From an uncultured Gammaproteobacteria bacterium (GTDB lineage Bacteria; Pseudomonadota; Gammaproteobacteria; Pseudomonadales; Pseudohongiellaceae), in contig CAILUG010000041.1 in the NCBI GenBank assembly GCA_903837345.1, positions 1 through 64,000 of the forward strand: a stretch of DNA of 64,000 bases, given 5' to 3'. Below are positions 16,652-25,169 of this stretch, in pieces. A program made the position numbers and the translations under genes. The first letter of the stretch is position 1. Every line of letters begins with the position of its first letter. A model generated the notes under the pieces. The model ran no database searches. It worked only from the letters and a program-made list of their open reading frames with translations, and had not been told where the DNA came from.

Positions 16652-18199
16652 TCAAACAGCAGGTGTTGGCGGAATATAGTCGAGCCCTGTTTGCGCCAGT
16701 CCGACCAGATTCACATGTGCAATGTTGTAACTGCTGTCGGCCGCCAACAGCGCAAGCTTGCCGACAGTAAATGCCCCTGAGTCCAGCAGGTTCATATAGT
16801 AGGCCTTGGCGCCGGGAGGCGGGGGACTGCCAATGACATTGGTGTACATCAGATCCACTATCTGGGCACTGGTCGGGTTGGCGCCCAGTGCCGTGGTGAG
16901 GCCCTGTACCAGCAGTTGCTCGTAACTGGTGCCGGTGTCGAGCGCCTTCAGGGCCTGCCCGATATAAGTCTGGTTACCCAGTCCTGCCAGACCAAACACT
17001 GCACCAATGGTTTTGGCGACTGTACCGGCAACACCATTGATATCTATCGCGATACTGACATCCGAAAAAGTCAGGCGTTCAATATTCCTGAGCGTTGTAT
17101 TGCCGTCAGTGCCGGTCTTGTCATTGAAATGCAGGCCGCTGCCATCGGCTGTGATTTTGTAATTGGCAAGGGGGCCGCTGAATACCATGACATCAGTTCC
17201 TGCGCCGCCATCGATTGAATCGTTGCCGCCACTGCCGTGGAAGGTGTCATTGCCGATGGTGCCAACCAGGACATCTGCACCGGTGGTGCCAATGAAATCA
17301 TGGTTGACGGGAGCAATCACAAGCGTGGCAACTGCCGGCGCCGAGTTGGCAATGCCGTCGTTGGCAAGGTAGGTGAAAGTGTCGGTGCCGTGGTAGTCCG
17401 TCTGCGGTACATAGGAAAAGCTGCCATCCTTGTTTACGGTCAGCGTGCCGTGGGCCGGATTTTGGACAACTGCATAAGTGAGCGTCTGTGGATCAGGATC
17501 AGTAGCCTGGGGTAATTGTCCGTTGAGCACACTGTCTTCATTCAGAGTGAGCTGTGTCGCAGATACAACGGGGATGTGGTTGGCTGGTGTAGCGAAGCTG
17601 TAGCTGCTGGTGCCTGCATAGGCGTTGCCGGCAACATCCTTGAAGGCTGCAAAATCGATTCTCACCGTATAGGTCAATCCAACCTGCAAGTCGTTGGTGG
17701 GGTTGATGATCAGCTGGTTGTTGCTGATGGCGAGATTGGCACTGGTGGCAGCTGCAAAAGTTTCCACAGTTTTGCCGGTGCTGTCGAGCAAAGTGACATT
17801 GCCTGCTGTCCCTCTGACTATGTTTTCGCTGAAGGTAATGGTGATATCGCTGTTGAGCGGCACATTGGAGGCGCTGGGAGCTGGACTGTACTGGCTGACG
17901 GTGGGAGGTGTGACATCACCAAACATGGTGGTCAGATTCACTACATCACTGCCATTGCTGAATACCAGAAATTCAACATTTTTCAGTTTCAGGTGAAAGG
18001 TGGAGCTGGCTCCACTGACCGAGTCGACCAGGATGTTGCCGGTGGCTGCATCCTGTTTGATTGTGAAACGGCTGCGTGGCAAGCGATCAAAATAAAGGGT
18101 GTCCGTGCCGGCCAGTCCGTCAATAAGTGTGCCGGACGGATCACCGAATTCAGGGACTACCCAGGAGTCATTGCCAGTGGTTGCGCGATAGGTTGCCAT
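16652..18199 (-). CDS. RTX-like secreted protein with Ig-like, VCBS and DUF4214 domains (copy B)
   Basis: 515 residues, no signal peptide. Domain order: short N-terminal ATTGNDSW repeat, a Big_5-type Ig domain (TPPTVSQYSPAPSASNVPLNSDITITFSE, about 120-235), a VCBS/cadherin-like domain (LNEDSVLNGQLPQATDPDPQ, DYHGTDTFTYLANDG, about 240-320), calcium-binding nonapeptides (GTIGNDTFHGSGGNDSIDGGAG, near 350) and a C-terminal DUF4214 domain (about 410-515). This layout fits a type I-secreted surface or matrix protein; no T1SS genes are present here. The start at 18199 follows AGGAAACA. It is a tandem paralogue of the next gene upstream, and the last 100 residues are nearly identical. Confidence 0.86.
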   Translation of the reverse strand: MATYRATTGNDSWVVPEFGDPSGTLIDGLAGTDTLYFDRLPRSRFTIKQDAATGNILVDSVSGASSTFHLKLKNVEFLVFSNGSDVVNLTTMFGDVTPPTVSQYSPAPSASNVPLNSDITITFSENIVRGTAGNVTLLDSTGKTVETFAAATSANLAISNNQLIINPTNDLQVGLTYTVRIDFAAFKDVAGNAYAGTSSYSFATPANHIPVVSATQLTLNEDSVLNGQLPQATDPDPQTLTYAVVQNPAHGTLTVNKDGSFSYVPQTDYHGTDTFTYLANDGIANSAPAVATLVIAPVNHDFIGTTGADVLVGTIGNDTFHGSGGNDSIDGGAGTDVMVFSGPLANYKITADGSGLHFNDKTGTDGNTTLRNIERLTFSDVSIAIDINGVAGTVAKTIGAVFGLAGLGNQTYIGQALKALDTGTSYEQLLVQGLTTALGANPTSAQIVDLMYTNVIGSPPPPGAKAYYMNLLDSGAFTVGKLALLAADSSYNIAHVNLVGLAQTGLDYIPPTPAV

Positions 18200-18234
18200 T
18201 GTTTCCTGCCTTTGAATTCGCTGTAAAATTTCAT

Positions 18235-18387
18235 GCCATCGGCCATGGGGCCAAGTATGCAGAAATATCCTGCCGGATTCACATGGCCATGCATGCAATC
18301 TGCGGCCAGCATCACAGTGGCCACGCGATCTGCCGCCCAATCCCTGGCAAAACCGGTGAAATCAATCCGCTTGTTGCATTGCATCAC
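18235..18387 (-). pseudogene. apbE remnant
   Basis: Translation of the minus strand gives about 45 residues clearly homologous to the middle of the intact ApbE at 19957-20889: RIDFTGFARDWAADR versus EVDFGGFGKEYAADR, LAADCMHGHVN versus LAADCRHGYVN, ILGPMADG versus MLGPRTDG. Both the 5-prime portion and the C-terminal third are missing; after ADG the frame runs straight into the flank that follows apbE in copy A. It is an internally deleted leftover of the duplication and would encode no functional enzyme. Confidence 0.87.
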
Positions 18388-19925
18388 GCAACAGGTGTCT
18401 GCGGAGTATAGTCGAGACCTGTTTGTGCCAGTCCGACCAGATTGACATGAGCCACGTTGTAACTGCTGTCGGCTGCGAGGATGGCTAGTTTGCCAACGGT
18501 GAATGCGCCTGAATCGAGCAGGTTCATATAGTAGCCCTTGGCGCCGGGAGGCGGGGGACTGCCAATGACATTGGTGTACATCAGATCCACTATCTGGGCG
18601 CTGGTCGGGTTGGCTCCGAGTGCCGTGGTCAGGCCCTGCACCAGCAGTTGCTCGTAGCTGGTGCCTGCATCCAGTTCCTTCAGGGCCTGGCCAATGAAAA
18701 CCTGATTGCCCAGTCCTGCCAAACCAAACACTGCGCCGATGGCTTTGGCAACAGAGCCGGCGGCACCGTTAAGATCGATGGCGATACTGACATCCGAAAA
18801 AGACAGGCGTTCAATATTCTTGAGCGTTGCATTGCCATCAGTGCCGACCTGGTCAATGACATGCAAGCCGTTGCTGTCAGATGTGATCTGGTAATTTGCG
18901 CGAGGGCCGTTGAATGCGACAACATCAACCCCGGCTCCACCATTGATAGAATCGTTGCCACCGCCACCATGTAATGTGTCATTGCCACTGGTGCCAACCA
19001 GCACATCTGCACCACTGGTGCCGATGAATATGTGGTTGATGGGTGCGATGACAAGCGTGGCAACTGCCGGCAGCGAGTTGGTGATGCCGTCGTTGGCGAC
19101 ATAGGTGAAGGTGTCGGTGCCGTGGAAATCAACAGCAGGTACATAAGTAAAGCTGCCATCCTTGTTCACGGTAACTGAGCCATGCGACGGGGTGACGTCC
19201 AATGCATAGGTCAGTGTCTGCGGATCAGGATCAGTGGCTGCCGGTAACTGCCCGGCAAGCACACTGTCTTCATTCAGGGTGAATTGCGCAGTTTGCACCG
19301 TGGGAATGTGGTTGGCCGGTGTCGAGAAAGAATAAGTGGATTCCCCGGCATAAGCGTTGCCATAGGTATCCTTGAAAGCAGCATTGTCAATTCTCAACGT
19401 ATAGGACTTCCCGAGCAGCAGGTCGTTGGTCGGGTTGATGATCAACTGGTTGTTGCTGATCGCAAGGTTGGCACTGGTAGCTGCTGCAAAGGTTTCAATG
19501 GTTTTGCCGAAACTGTCGATCAGGGTGACATTGCCCGCTGTGCCTCTGACAATGGCTTCACTGAAGGTAATGGTGATGTTGCTGTCGACCGGCACATTGG
19601 TTGCGCTGGTGGACGGGTTGAATTGGGTGACAGTGGGCGGCGTTGCATTGGGGTACAAAGAGGTGATGTTCATCAGACCATTGCTGAATTTCAGATATTC
19701 CACACTTTTCAGTTTCAGATGAAAGGTGTAGCTGGCACCGCTGACTGAATCCACCAGCACATAGCCGTTGGCAACATCCTTTTTGATTACGAAACTGGTG
19801 CTTGCAATTTGGCCAAAATCCAGCGTATCAGTACCGGCCAGACCATCGATCAAAGTGCCGGAGGGATCGCCGGATTGGGGTGCATACCAGTAATCGTTGC
19901 CGGTAGTCGCATAATAGGTTGCCAT
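18384..19925 (-). CDS. RTX-like secreted protein with Ig-like, VCBS and DUF4214 domains (copy A)
   Basis: 513 residues with the same architecture as its downstream paralogue: Ig-like Big_5 domain (PPTVTQFNPSTSATNVPVDSNITITF), VCBS domain (LNEDSVLAGQLPAATDPDPQ, DFHGTDTFTYVANDG), RTX nonapeptides (GTSGNDTLHGGGGNDSINGGAG) and DUF4214 (LVQGLTTALGANPTSAQIVD). There is no Sec signal; RTX repeats point to type I secretion. The ATG at 19925 has AGGAA eight bases upstream. It begins 31 bases after the intact apbE, so it probably belongs to the DUF4266-DUF3570-apbE operon. A role as structural or adhesive protein is inference. Confidence 0.87.
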   Translation of the reverse strand: MATYYATTGNDYWYAPQSGDPSGTLIDGLAGTDTLDFGQIASTSFVIKKDVANGYVLVDSVSGASYTFHLKLKSVEYLKFSNGLMNITSLYPNATPPTVTQFNPSTSATNVPVDSNITITFSEAIVRGTAGNVTLIDSFGKTIETFAAATSANLAISNNQLIINPTNDLLLGKSYTLRIDNAAFKDTYGNAYAGESTYSFSTPANHIPTVQTAQFTLNEDSVLAGQLPAATDPDPQTLTYALDVTPSHGSVTVNKDGSFTYVPAVDFHGTDTFTYVANDGITNSLPAVATLVIAPINHIFIGTSGADVLVGTSGNDTLHGGGGNDSINGGAGVDVVAFNGPRANYQITSDSNGLHVIDQVGTDGNATLKNIERLSFSDVSIAIDLNGAAGSVAKAIGAVFGLAGLGNQVFIGQALKELDAGTSYEQLLVQGLTTALGANPTSAQIVDLMYTNVIGSPPPPGAKGYYMNLLDSGAFTVGKLAILAADSSYNVAHVNLVGLAQTGLDYTPQTPVA

Positions 19926-19956
19926 AAATTCCTGCCGTTAAATTCGCTGTAAAGTT

Positions 19957-20889
19957 TCACGCAGTCGCATAAAGGCCGGCTGCATTGGCCTGGTTCTGGT
20001 AATAGCGACCTTGCTGATCTACTGCCAGAAAAGGCAGTCCACTGAGCTGCAAAAACTCGAGCCCTTTGTCTTCCATCAACATCGCGATGGTGCTGTAACT
20101 GCCTGCAACCAGTGTGTGTGGGGCCAGTACAGAAACCGATTGCCACCAAGTCACCGGCATGCCGGTGTGCGGATTGAGAATGTGGCAATACCGTTTGCCG
20201 TTTACTTCAATGAACCGTTCATAATCGCCACTGGTGGCAAGGGCTCCGCCAATCAGTGGAATAGTGGCAATCACATCATCCTGCTTGCGCGGATGCCTGA
20301 TGCCGATCATCCATGGTGATCCATCAGTCCTGGGGCCCAGCATGCGGAAATCGCCGGCCAGATTGACATAGCCATGCCTGCAATCTGCGGCCAGCAACAC
20401 AGCGGCAGCACGATCCGCCGCATATTCCTTGCCGAAGCCGCCGAAATCGACTTCCATGCCGGCTTTTTCAAGGCGCACATTGTTGTCGTGGTGTTGGACA
20501 GCGTGCCAGTCAACAAGTTCAGTCAATAGTTCGAGTTGTGATGCTGAAGGAATATTCTGCGCGTTGAAATTCCATGCTCGTCGCAACACGCCGGAAGTAA
20601 TGTCGAACAAACCTTTGCTGAGGTTGTACAGTGCATCGGCATGCGCAAACAGTTGCAGGGTTTCCTTGTCGCAGGCAACAGGCTCGCCACCGGCTTGCTG
20701 GTTGAGCCGCGATAACAGGCTGTCCTGCCGGTATCGTGAATACTTGTGCTCGATGCGCAGGATTTCCTGCTGTGCAGCCACAAAGTGGGGCTGCGCCTGT
20801 GCGTCAGTCATGCCGTCCAGCACCAGCTCACAAACACCGCCCAGGGCTTTGCATGTGAATTTGCTGATGCCTGAACCCATCACGTCCAC
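19957..20889 (-). CDS. apbE: ApbE-type FAD:protein FMN transferase
   Basis: Attaches FMN covalently to Thr/Ser of target proteins. About 307-310 residues; motifs YSRYRQDSLLSRLNQQAGG near 50, DITSGVLRRAWNF near 105, VDFGGFGKEYAADRA near 150, NLAGDFRMLGP and the C-terminal TSGDYERF and HILNPHTGMP. The catalytic and Mg-binding residues look intact. Unlike most ApbE proteins it has no signal peptide or lipobox. The GTG at 20889 directly abuts the DUF3570 stop; an ATG at 20880 with GAGTGG upstream is the more likely start. The substrate may be one of the neighbouring proteins; none has an obvious D-G-x-T-S/T-A motif. Confidence 0.93.
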   Translation of the reverse strand: MDVMGSGISKFTCKALGGVCELVLDGMTDAQAQPHFVAAQQEILRIEHKYSRYRQDSLLSRLNQQAGGEPVACDKETLQLFAHADALYNLSKGLFDITSGVLRRAWNFNAQNIPSASQLELLTELVDWHAVQHHDNNVRLEKAGMEVDFGGFGKEYAADRAAAVLLAADCRHGYVNLAGDFRMLGPRTDGSPWMIGIRHPRKQDDVIATIPLIGGALATSGDYERFIEVNGKRYCHILNPHTGMPVTWWQSVSVLAPHTLVAGSYSTIAMLMEDKGLEFLQLSGLPFLAVDQQGRYYQNQANAAGLYATA

Positions 20890-22074
20890 TCAGAAGCTGT
20901 GACTGATGCCGAACAACAGGCTGCGCGCATAGAAATCAGGAATGCCGGGGCTGCCGGTGCCCAGCGCCCAGCTCTGCCGCTGGTGATACTGCTCGAACTT
21001 GGCATCCACGCTCCAGTTTTTGGCGAAGGTCTTCGATACCTTGATGCCATAGGTCAGGGCGCCAAAAGCCGAGAGACGCTGATCAAGCGATGCCGGAGTT
21101 CCGGCAATAAAATCGTTGTAGATCACTGATACCGGAGCGCCAACAGTACTGTCATCGGCATAGGGATCATTGGCAACCGGATCAAGATAGAAATTGGCTT
21201 TGGTCTGCGAGTAATAACGCAGCACCGGCGTCAGTTGCCAGTTGCCAGGCAGGTTGTAGACATATTCCAGTTCAAAAGTGTGGGCAGTGATGTCGTAGCT
21301 GTCCTGGTAATAGCGGTACGACGCGTGCAGCGTGCTGTCGTTGGAACCAAAGTAATGGTTCCAGCGCAACAAGAGGGAATCTTCGCGGCGCGTATCGGGC
21401 CTGACATCGTAGAGTTTGTACTGGTCGGCAAAATAGCCGCGGCCGTCGGAATGGTGCAGCGTAATCTGGGCCAGATCGTTTTGTGACAGCACTTGCGTAA
21501 GACCGGCCACCACGTCGAGTGTGCGTTTTTCCTTGCGCTGGTTCAGGAAGACGCTGTGAGGCAGGATCTGGTCGGTGCTGTAACTGGCACCAACCGTGTA
21601 AGTGGTGTTCTGGTCGGCGGTAGACCACGCGTTCTGCAACGAATAATTGCGGGACAGGTAATCGTGCTCTGTACTGTAGGACGTGCCGGCAGTGAAGCTG
21701 TCCTGCCGGAAGTAGCGCGTCACCGAAGCCGAGTAGGCATGGCGTTCATCCACCATCGGCGTAATACCGGAAGCAAAATATTTGGGGGAGGCACCCGAAA
21801 TGTCGTCATGCACAAAATTGCCGGTGATGCTCCACTCGCCGGCGAATGGCACCAGGAATTCCACCGCCTTCGCATCCACCTTGATGCGGTCTGCATCCGC
21901 CTGGTAGTCGTCATAGGAAAGTGATTTGAAGCTGATTTTGCTTTCGGTGGGTGCTGCTTCCGCCATCACCAGTGGTGATACCAGTGCACTGGCGCTGGCG
22001 ATCAGGGCCAGGGTGCTGATCTGGCAAAAATCATGGGCAGGCCTGGTACTTTTTGCTTGTGTCTTGGAGGTCAT
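20890..22074 (-). CDS. DUF3570 family outer-membrane protein
   Basis: 394 residues with an N-terminal signal (LALIASASALVSPLVMA) and a long stretch of alternating beta strands ending in an aromatic terminus (SLLFGISHSF), as expected for a beta-barrel outer-membrane protein. SKISFKSLSYDDYQADADRIKV near residue 45 is typical of the DUF3570 family. The genes on either side, a DUF4266 lipoprotein and ApbE, form a recurrent trio with DUF3570 in proteobacteria. Function unknown; the context suggests an envelope flavin-dependent process. Confidence 0.88.
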   Translation of the reverse strand: MTSKTQAKSTRPAHDFCQISTLALIASASALVSPLVMAEAAPTESKISFKSLSYDDYQADADRIKVDAKAVEFLVPFAGEWSITGNFVHDDISGASPKYFASGITPMVDERHAYSASVTRYFRQDSFTAGTSYSTEHDYLSRNYSLQNAWSTADQNTTYTVGASYSTDQILPHSVFLNQRKEKRTLDVVAGLTQVLSQNDLAQITLHHSDGRGYFADQYKLYDVRPDTRREDSLLLRWNHYFGSNDSTLHASYRYYQDSYDITAHTFELEYVYNLPGNWQLTPVLRYYSQTKANFYLDPVANDPYADDSTVGAPVSVIYNDFIAGTPASLDQRLSAFGALTYGIKVSKTFAKNWSVDAKFEQYHQRQSWALGTGSPGIPDFYARSLLFGISHSF

Positions 22075-22127
22075 TGCGGATTATCCGGGCAAGGAATTCA
22101 GGAGAAGAACCGGTGGTAGCTGGCGAA

Positions 22128-22367
22128 TCAGTTGCAACCGCAACCGCCGCCGCCAACTCCGGCTCCGCCAGAGGCGGCTTCCTTGCTGGTGTAGGTATGC
22201 TCGGCAAACTGGCGATCCAGCGCGTCCGCATCGAACACCATTTGCGGCTTGGCCAGATTGCCTTTCTCCCATGGCTGCACCGGTTGCACACTGGTACAGC
22301 CTGTCATTGTGCTGACAACAAAGCTGCATGCCAGCATGCAGAAACATAGTCGGATCCTGTACATCAT
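22128..22367 (-). CDS. DUF4266 family lipoprotein
   Basis: 79 residues with a lipoprotein signal ending TMTGC, the segment WEKGNLAKPQMVFDADALDRQFAEHTYTSKEAA and a striking Gly/Cys C-terminus GGGGCGCN. The GCGC ending is conserved in DUF4266 proteins and could be a metal or modification site. The ATG at 22367 has AGGAA nine bases upstream; a GTG at 22376 overlaps that site. It is the first gene of the leftward operon with DUF3570 and apbE. Confidence 0.85.
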   Translation of the reverse strand: MMYRIRLCFCMLACSFVVSTMTGCTSVQPVQPWEKGNLAKPQMVFDADALDRQFAEHTYTSKEAASGGAGVGGGGCGCN

Positions 22368-22571
22368 CAGAGTCACTTCCTGCCTGTATATAGAAAGGTA
22401 ATCAATTAGAAAGAAGAGTTGCAGCGGATGCTACTTGGTGATTCTTAAGCAAAGCTGAATATACGGAAAATAACCCTGCATGTCTGTGAGTCAATGCAAG
22501 GATTTTGCGGCAAATCAACGCTTCCTGGTGTCTGCCGGAGTTGACGACGCCGAATTTGATGAGAACTGTTC

Positions 22572-23501
22572 TCAATGCACTATTACATCCGGCGGCATTG
22601 TATCGCCCGGCCCGGCAAACAGTCGGGCAACATCGGTACTGTTGAAGCTGAATCGCTGCTGGCAGAACTCGCAGTCCACTTCCACTTTGCCGGCCTCGCG
22701 CAAAATATCTTCAACTTCGTCGCGCCCAAGGGTAATCAGCGTGTTTCCGACCTTTTCGCGCGAGCAGGTGCATGAGAATCGCAGGGGTTTTGGCAGGTGT
22801 ACACTCACTTGCTCTTCATGAAACAGGCGAGTCAGCAACTGGGTGGGTGGCAGGTTCAACAGTTCGGATTCTTCCAGCGTGGCAGCCAGGATGTTGACGC
22901 GATTCCAGTCTTCTTCGCGATCCTGCAGCTCCGGCAGCGAGTCATCAGCGCCTTCCGCCACCAGTTGTTCGCGCGCGCTGCGGGAATCCGGCAGCAGTTG
23001 CAGGAAGAAACCGGCCACACAAGTGGGGGTGGCGACCAGCCGGAATGTGGAGCGCAACTGTTCCGACTGCAGAAAATACACGTTCAGTGCATCCGCCAAC
23101 GTATAGCCTTCCAGTGCAACAATGCTCTGGTAACGTTCACCCGAGTCCTTTATTACGGTGATCAGGATGTGGCCTGTGCCATAGACTTCCGCCAGTGAAC
23201 CATCCGGTACCAGGCCTTCCCAGCGCGCCAAGCCGCGAATTTCACCGGAATTGGTCACTTGCACCACCACTTTGCTGAGCGGGACGTCGCCCTGCACCTG
23301 CATTATCATGTTGCCGTCATATTTGATGGTGGCCGACAGCAGCACCAGCGCACCCAGCGCGGTGCCTAGCTGGTTACGCACGTTGGGCGGGTAATCGAAG
23401 CGCGTCAGCACCTCAATCCAGCTGTGATTGAGGTAAACCAGCTCGCCACGGATGTCGAGCTGGTCAAAATTGAAGCGAAGAAGTTGGTCCTGGGCAGTCA
23501 T
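22572..23501 (-). CDS. hslO: Redox-regulated chaperone Hsp33
   Basis: Holdase chaperone activated by oxidation and unfolding in the cytoplasm. 309 residues with the N-terminal fold (ALGALVLLSATIKYDGNMIMQVQGDVPLS) and the C-terminal zinc switch: CTCS near residue 262 and CEFC near 292, i.e. the C-x-C then C-x2-C cysteines. All four cysteines are present, so redox control should be intact. Divergent from the DEAD-box helicase gene; both promoters share the region 23502-23565, which contains TATACAAT on the plus strand. Confidence 0.96.
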   Translation of the reverse strand: MTAQDQLLRFNFDQLDIRGELVYLNHSWIEVLTRFDYPPNVRNQLGTALGALVLLSATIKYDGNMIMQVQGDVPLSKVVVQVTNSGEIRGLARWEGLVPDGSLAEVYGTGHILITVIKDSGERYQSIVALEGYTLADALNVYFLQSEQLRSTFRLVATPTCVAGFFLQLLPDSRSAREQLVAEGADDSLPELQDREEDWNRVNILAATLEESELLNLPPTQLLTRLFHEEQVSVHLPKPLRFSCTCSREKVGNTLITLGRDEVEDILREAGKVEVDCEFCQQRFSFNSTDVARLFAGPGDTMPPDVIVH

Positions 23502-23565
23502 TGCGCCATTTCACCGCACACACCGGGTCTATACAATAGCGCCTCATCAATGCGAGGTACTCCCC

Positions 23566-25026
23566 TTGTTCGCTTCTCTTGGCCTTAACGAGCGTTTGCT
23601 CAAGGCGTTGGAAAAACTCTCCCTGGTAACGCCGACGCCGGTGCAGGAGGCCATGATCCCGGTGGCCATGACCGGGCGGGACGTACAAGTCAGTGCCGAG
23701 ACCGGCAGTGGCAAGACGGCCGGCTACCTGCTGCCCATATTGCACCAGATGCAGGAGAAGCCGGCACCCAAGTCTGCCACCCGCGCGCTGATCCTGTTGC
23801 CGACCCGCGAGCTGGCGCATCAGGTCAACAAAAGCTGCGAAGAGCTGGCGTCGTTCACGATGATCAGGAGTTGCCTGATCCAGGGCGGCACTTCCTACAA
23901 TGAACAGAAAGCCGAGATCCGCAAGAATCCCGAATTCATCATCGGCACGCCTGGCCGCATACTCGAACATGTGCAGCAGCACTCGATCGATCTGAACGAT
24001 CTGGAATTCCTGGTGCTGGACGAAGCTGACCGCATGCTCGACATGGGCTTCCGCGATGCAGTGATGGAAATCGTGCGTGCCTGTCGCAAGGAGCGGCAGA
24101 CCATGTTGCTGTCGGCCACGCTGGTGCATGCCGGCATCGGCCGCATTTCCGGCGAAGTGTTGCAGGATCCTGCCATCATCGAGATCGGCACTCATCGTTC
24201 CGAACACCAGAGCATCGAGCAGCAACGTATCCTGGCTGATGACCCGGCCCACAAGAACCAGTTGGTGAACTGGTTGTTGTCCAACACAGTGTTCGACAAG
24301 GCGCTGATCTTTACCAACACGCGCGAACATGCCCAGCAGCTGTGCGATTTCCTGCAGAAGCAGCGCGACCGCCAGAATTCGGCGGCGTCAGAAAATTCCG
24401 CATGGGGCAAGGCTGCCCGCAACAGCATGAAGATAGGCTGCCTGCACGGCGAACTCGACCAGCTGGAACGCAAGCGCATCATGAGCCTGTATCGCACCAA
24501 TGGCATTCGTGTGCTGGTGGCAACTGACCTGGCCGCGCGCGGGCTGGATGTGAAAGGCATCGATCTCGTCATCAACTACAGCATTGCCCGCTCCGGTGAT
24601 GACCATGTGCATCGCATCGGCCGCACCGGCCGTGCCGGCGAAAAAGGCCTGGCGATCGCACTGGTGGCGCCCTCGGACTGGAACAGCTTCTGCAGCATTG
24701 AGCGTTATCTAAGCATCACGATGACGCCCCGTGAAATCAAGGGCATGGAAGCGCTGTTCAAAGGCCAGGTGAAAAAAATCGGCGGCAAGAGCAAGGACAA
24801 GAAGAAGGAAGACGGCAAGGACAAGAGCAAGAAAAAACCGAAACCCAAGGCGGAAACCCGCCACAGCTTCAAGAAGAACATCGGCAAGCGCCGCAAACCC
24901 AGTGCCAGGGAAGCAGCGGATACTGCAAGTGCAGCACCGCCCGCCACAAAACTGATCGACAGCAAAGGTGTGGCACCAGTCAAACGCAAGGCCAAAGCTG
25001 AATTTGAACCCGAATCGGACGACTAA
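23566..25026 (+). CDS. DEAD-box ATP-dependent RNA helicase (TTG start)
   Basis: 486 residues. Q motif FASLGLNERLLKALEKLSLVTPTPVQ, Walker A AETGSGKT, PTRELAHQ, GTPGRI, VLDEADRMLDMGF (DEAD), SAT as LLSATL, then ATDLAARGLDVKGI and HRIGRTGRAGEKG. A lysine-rich tail follows (residues about 395-486) and probably contacts RNA. The conserved FASLGLNERLL begins right after a TTG codon at 23566 with GAGG nine bases upstream; no in-frame ATG or GTG fits, so TTG is the likely start. SrmB/RhlE-like role in ribosome assembly or RNA turnover is likely but the exact orthology is unresolved. Confidence 0.93.
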   Translation: MFASLGLNERLLKALEKLSLVTPTPVQEAMIPVAMTGRDVQVSAETGSGKTAGYLLPILHQMQEKPAPKSATRALILLPTRELAHQVNKSCEELASFTMIRSCLIQGGTSYNEQKAEIRKNPEFIIGTPGRILEHVQQHSIDLNDLEFLVLDEADRMLDMGFRDAVMEIVRACRKERQTMLLSATLVHAGIGRISGEVLQDPAIIEIGTHRSEHQSIEQQRILADDPAHKNQLVNWLLSNTVFDKALIFTNTREHAQQLCDFLQKQRDRQNSAASENSAWGKAARNSMKIGCLHGELDQLERKRIMSLYRTNGIRVLVATDLAARGLDVKGIDLVINYSIARSGDDHVHRIGRTGRAGEKGLAIALVAPSDWNSFCSIERYLSITMTPREIKGMEALFKGQVKKIGGKSKDKKKEDGKDKSKKKPKPKAETRHSFKKNIGKRRKPSAREAADTASAAPPATKLIDSKGVAPVKRKAKAEFEPESDD

Positions 25027-25069
25027 AATCCGGGTCAGAGTCACATTTCCTTCTATCCGCACCAAATGA

Positions 25070-25142
25070 GCAAGGGGGAGAGCCGGGATGTTGGTGAGGA
25101 GCGGAAGCGACCGAGACAAGCATCCTGGCAAGGCCCCCTTGC
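25070..25142. repeat. Large imperfect hairpin between convergent genes
   Basis: GCAAGGGGG (25070-25078) pairs with CCCCCTTGC (25134-25142), and inside it CCGGGATG (25083-25090) pairs with CATCCTGG (25121-25128) with one G-U. It lies between the convergent helicase and TonB-receptor genes. There is no T-run on either side, so it may be a REP-like palindrome acting as an RNA end protector or a bidirectional terminator. Confidence 0.7.
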
Positions 25143-25169
25143 GGACTCCGGAGAGAGTAACAATTGAAG

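Larger units (their letters stand above)
16652..19955. repeat. Tandem segmental duplication (RTX/DUF4214 gene plus flank)
   Basis: Copy A (18384-19955) and copy B (16652-18387) align through the whole RTX gene and about 30 bases of upstream flank (CTGC, AATTCGCTGTAAA, TTTCA). The downstream boundary is the shared GCATCA just at the stop codon of each gene. Beyond it the two copies are unrelated. Confidence 0.85.

Noticed and set aside
22440-22465. Possible fourth copy of the 29-bp motif (GCTTTGCTTAAG on the minus strand upstream of DUF4266)
   Set aside because: Lacks the GAACCA half at the correct distance, has the opposite orientation relative to its gene, and the core differs.
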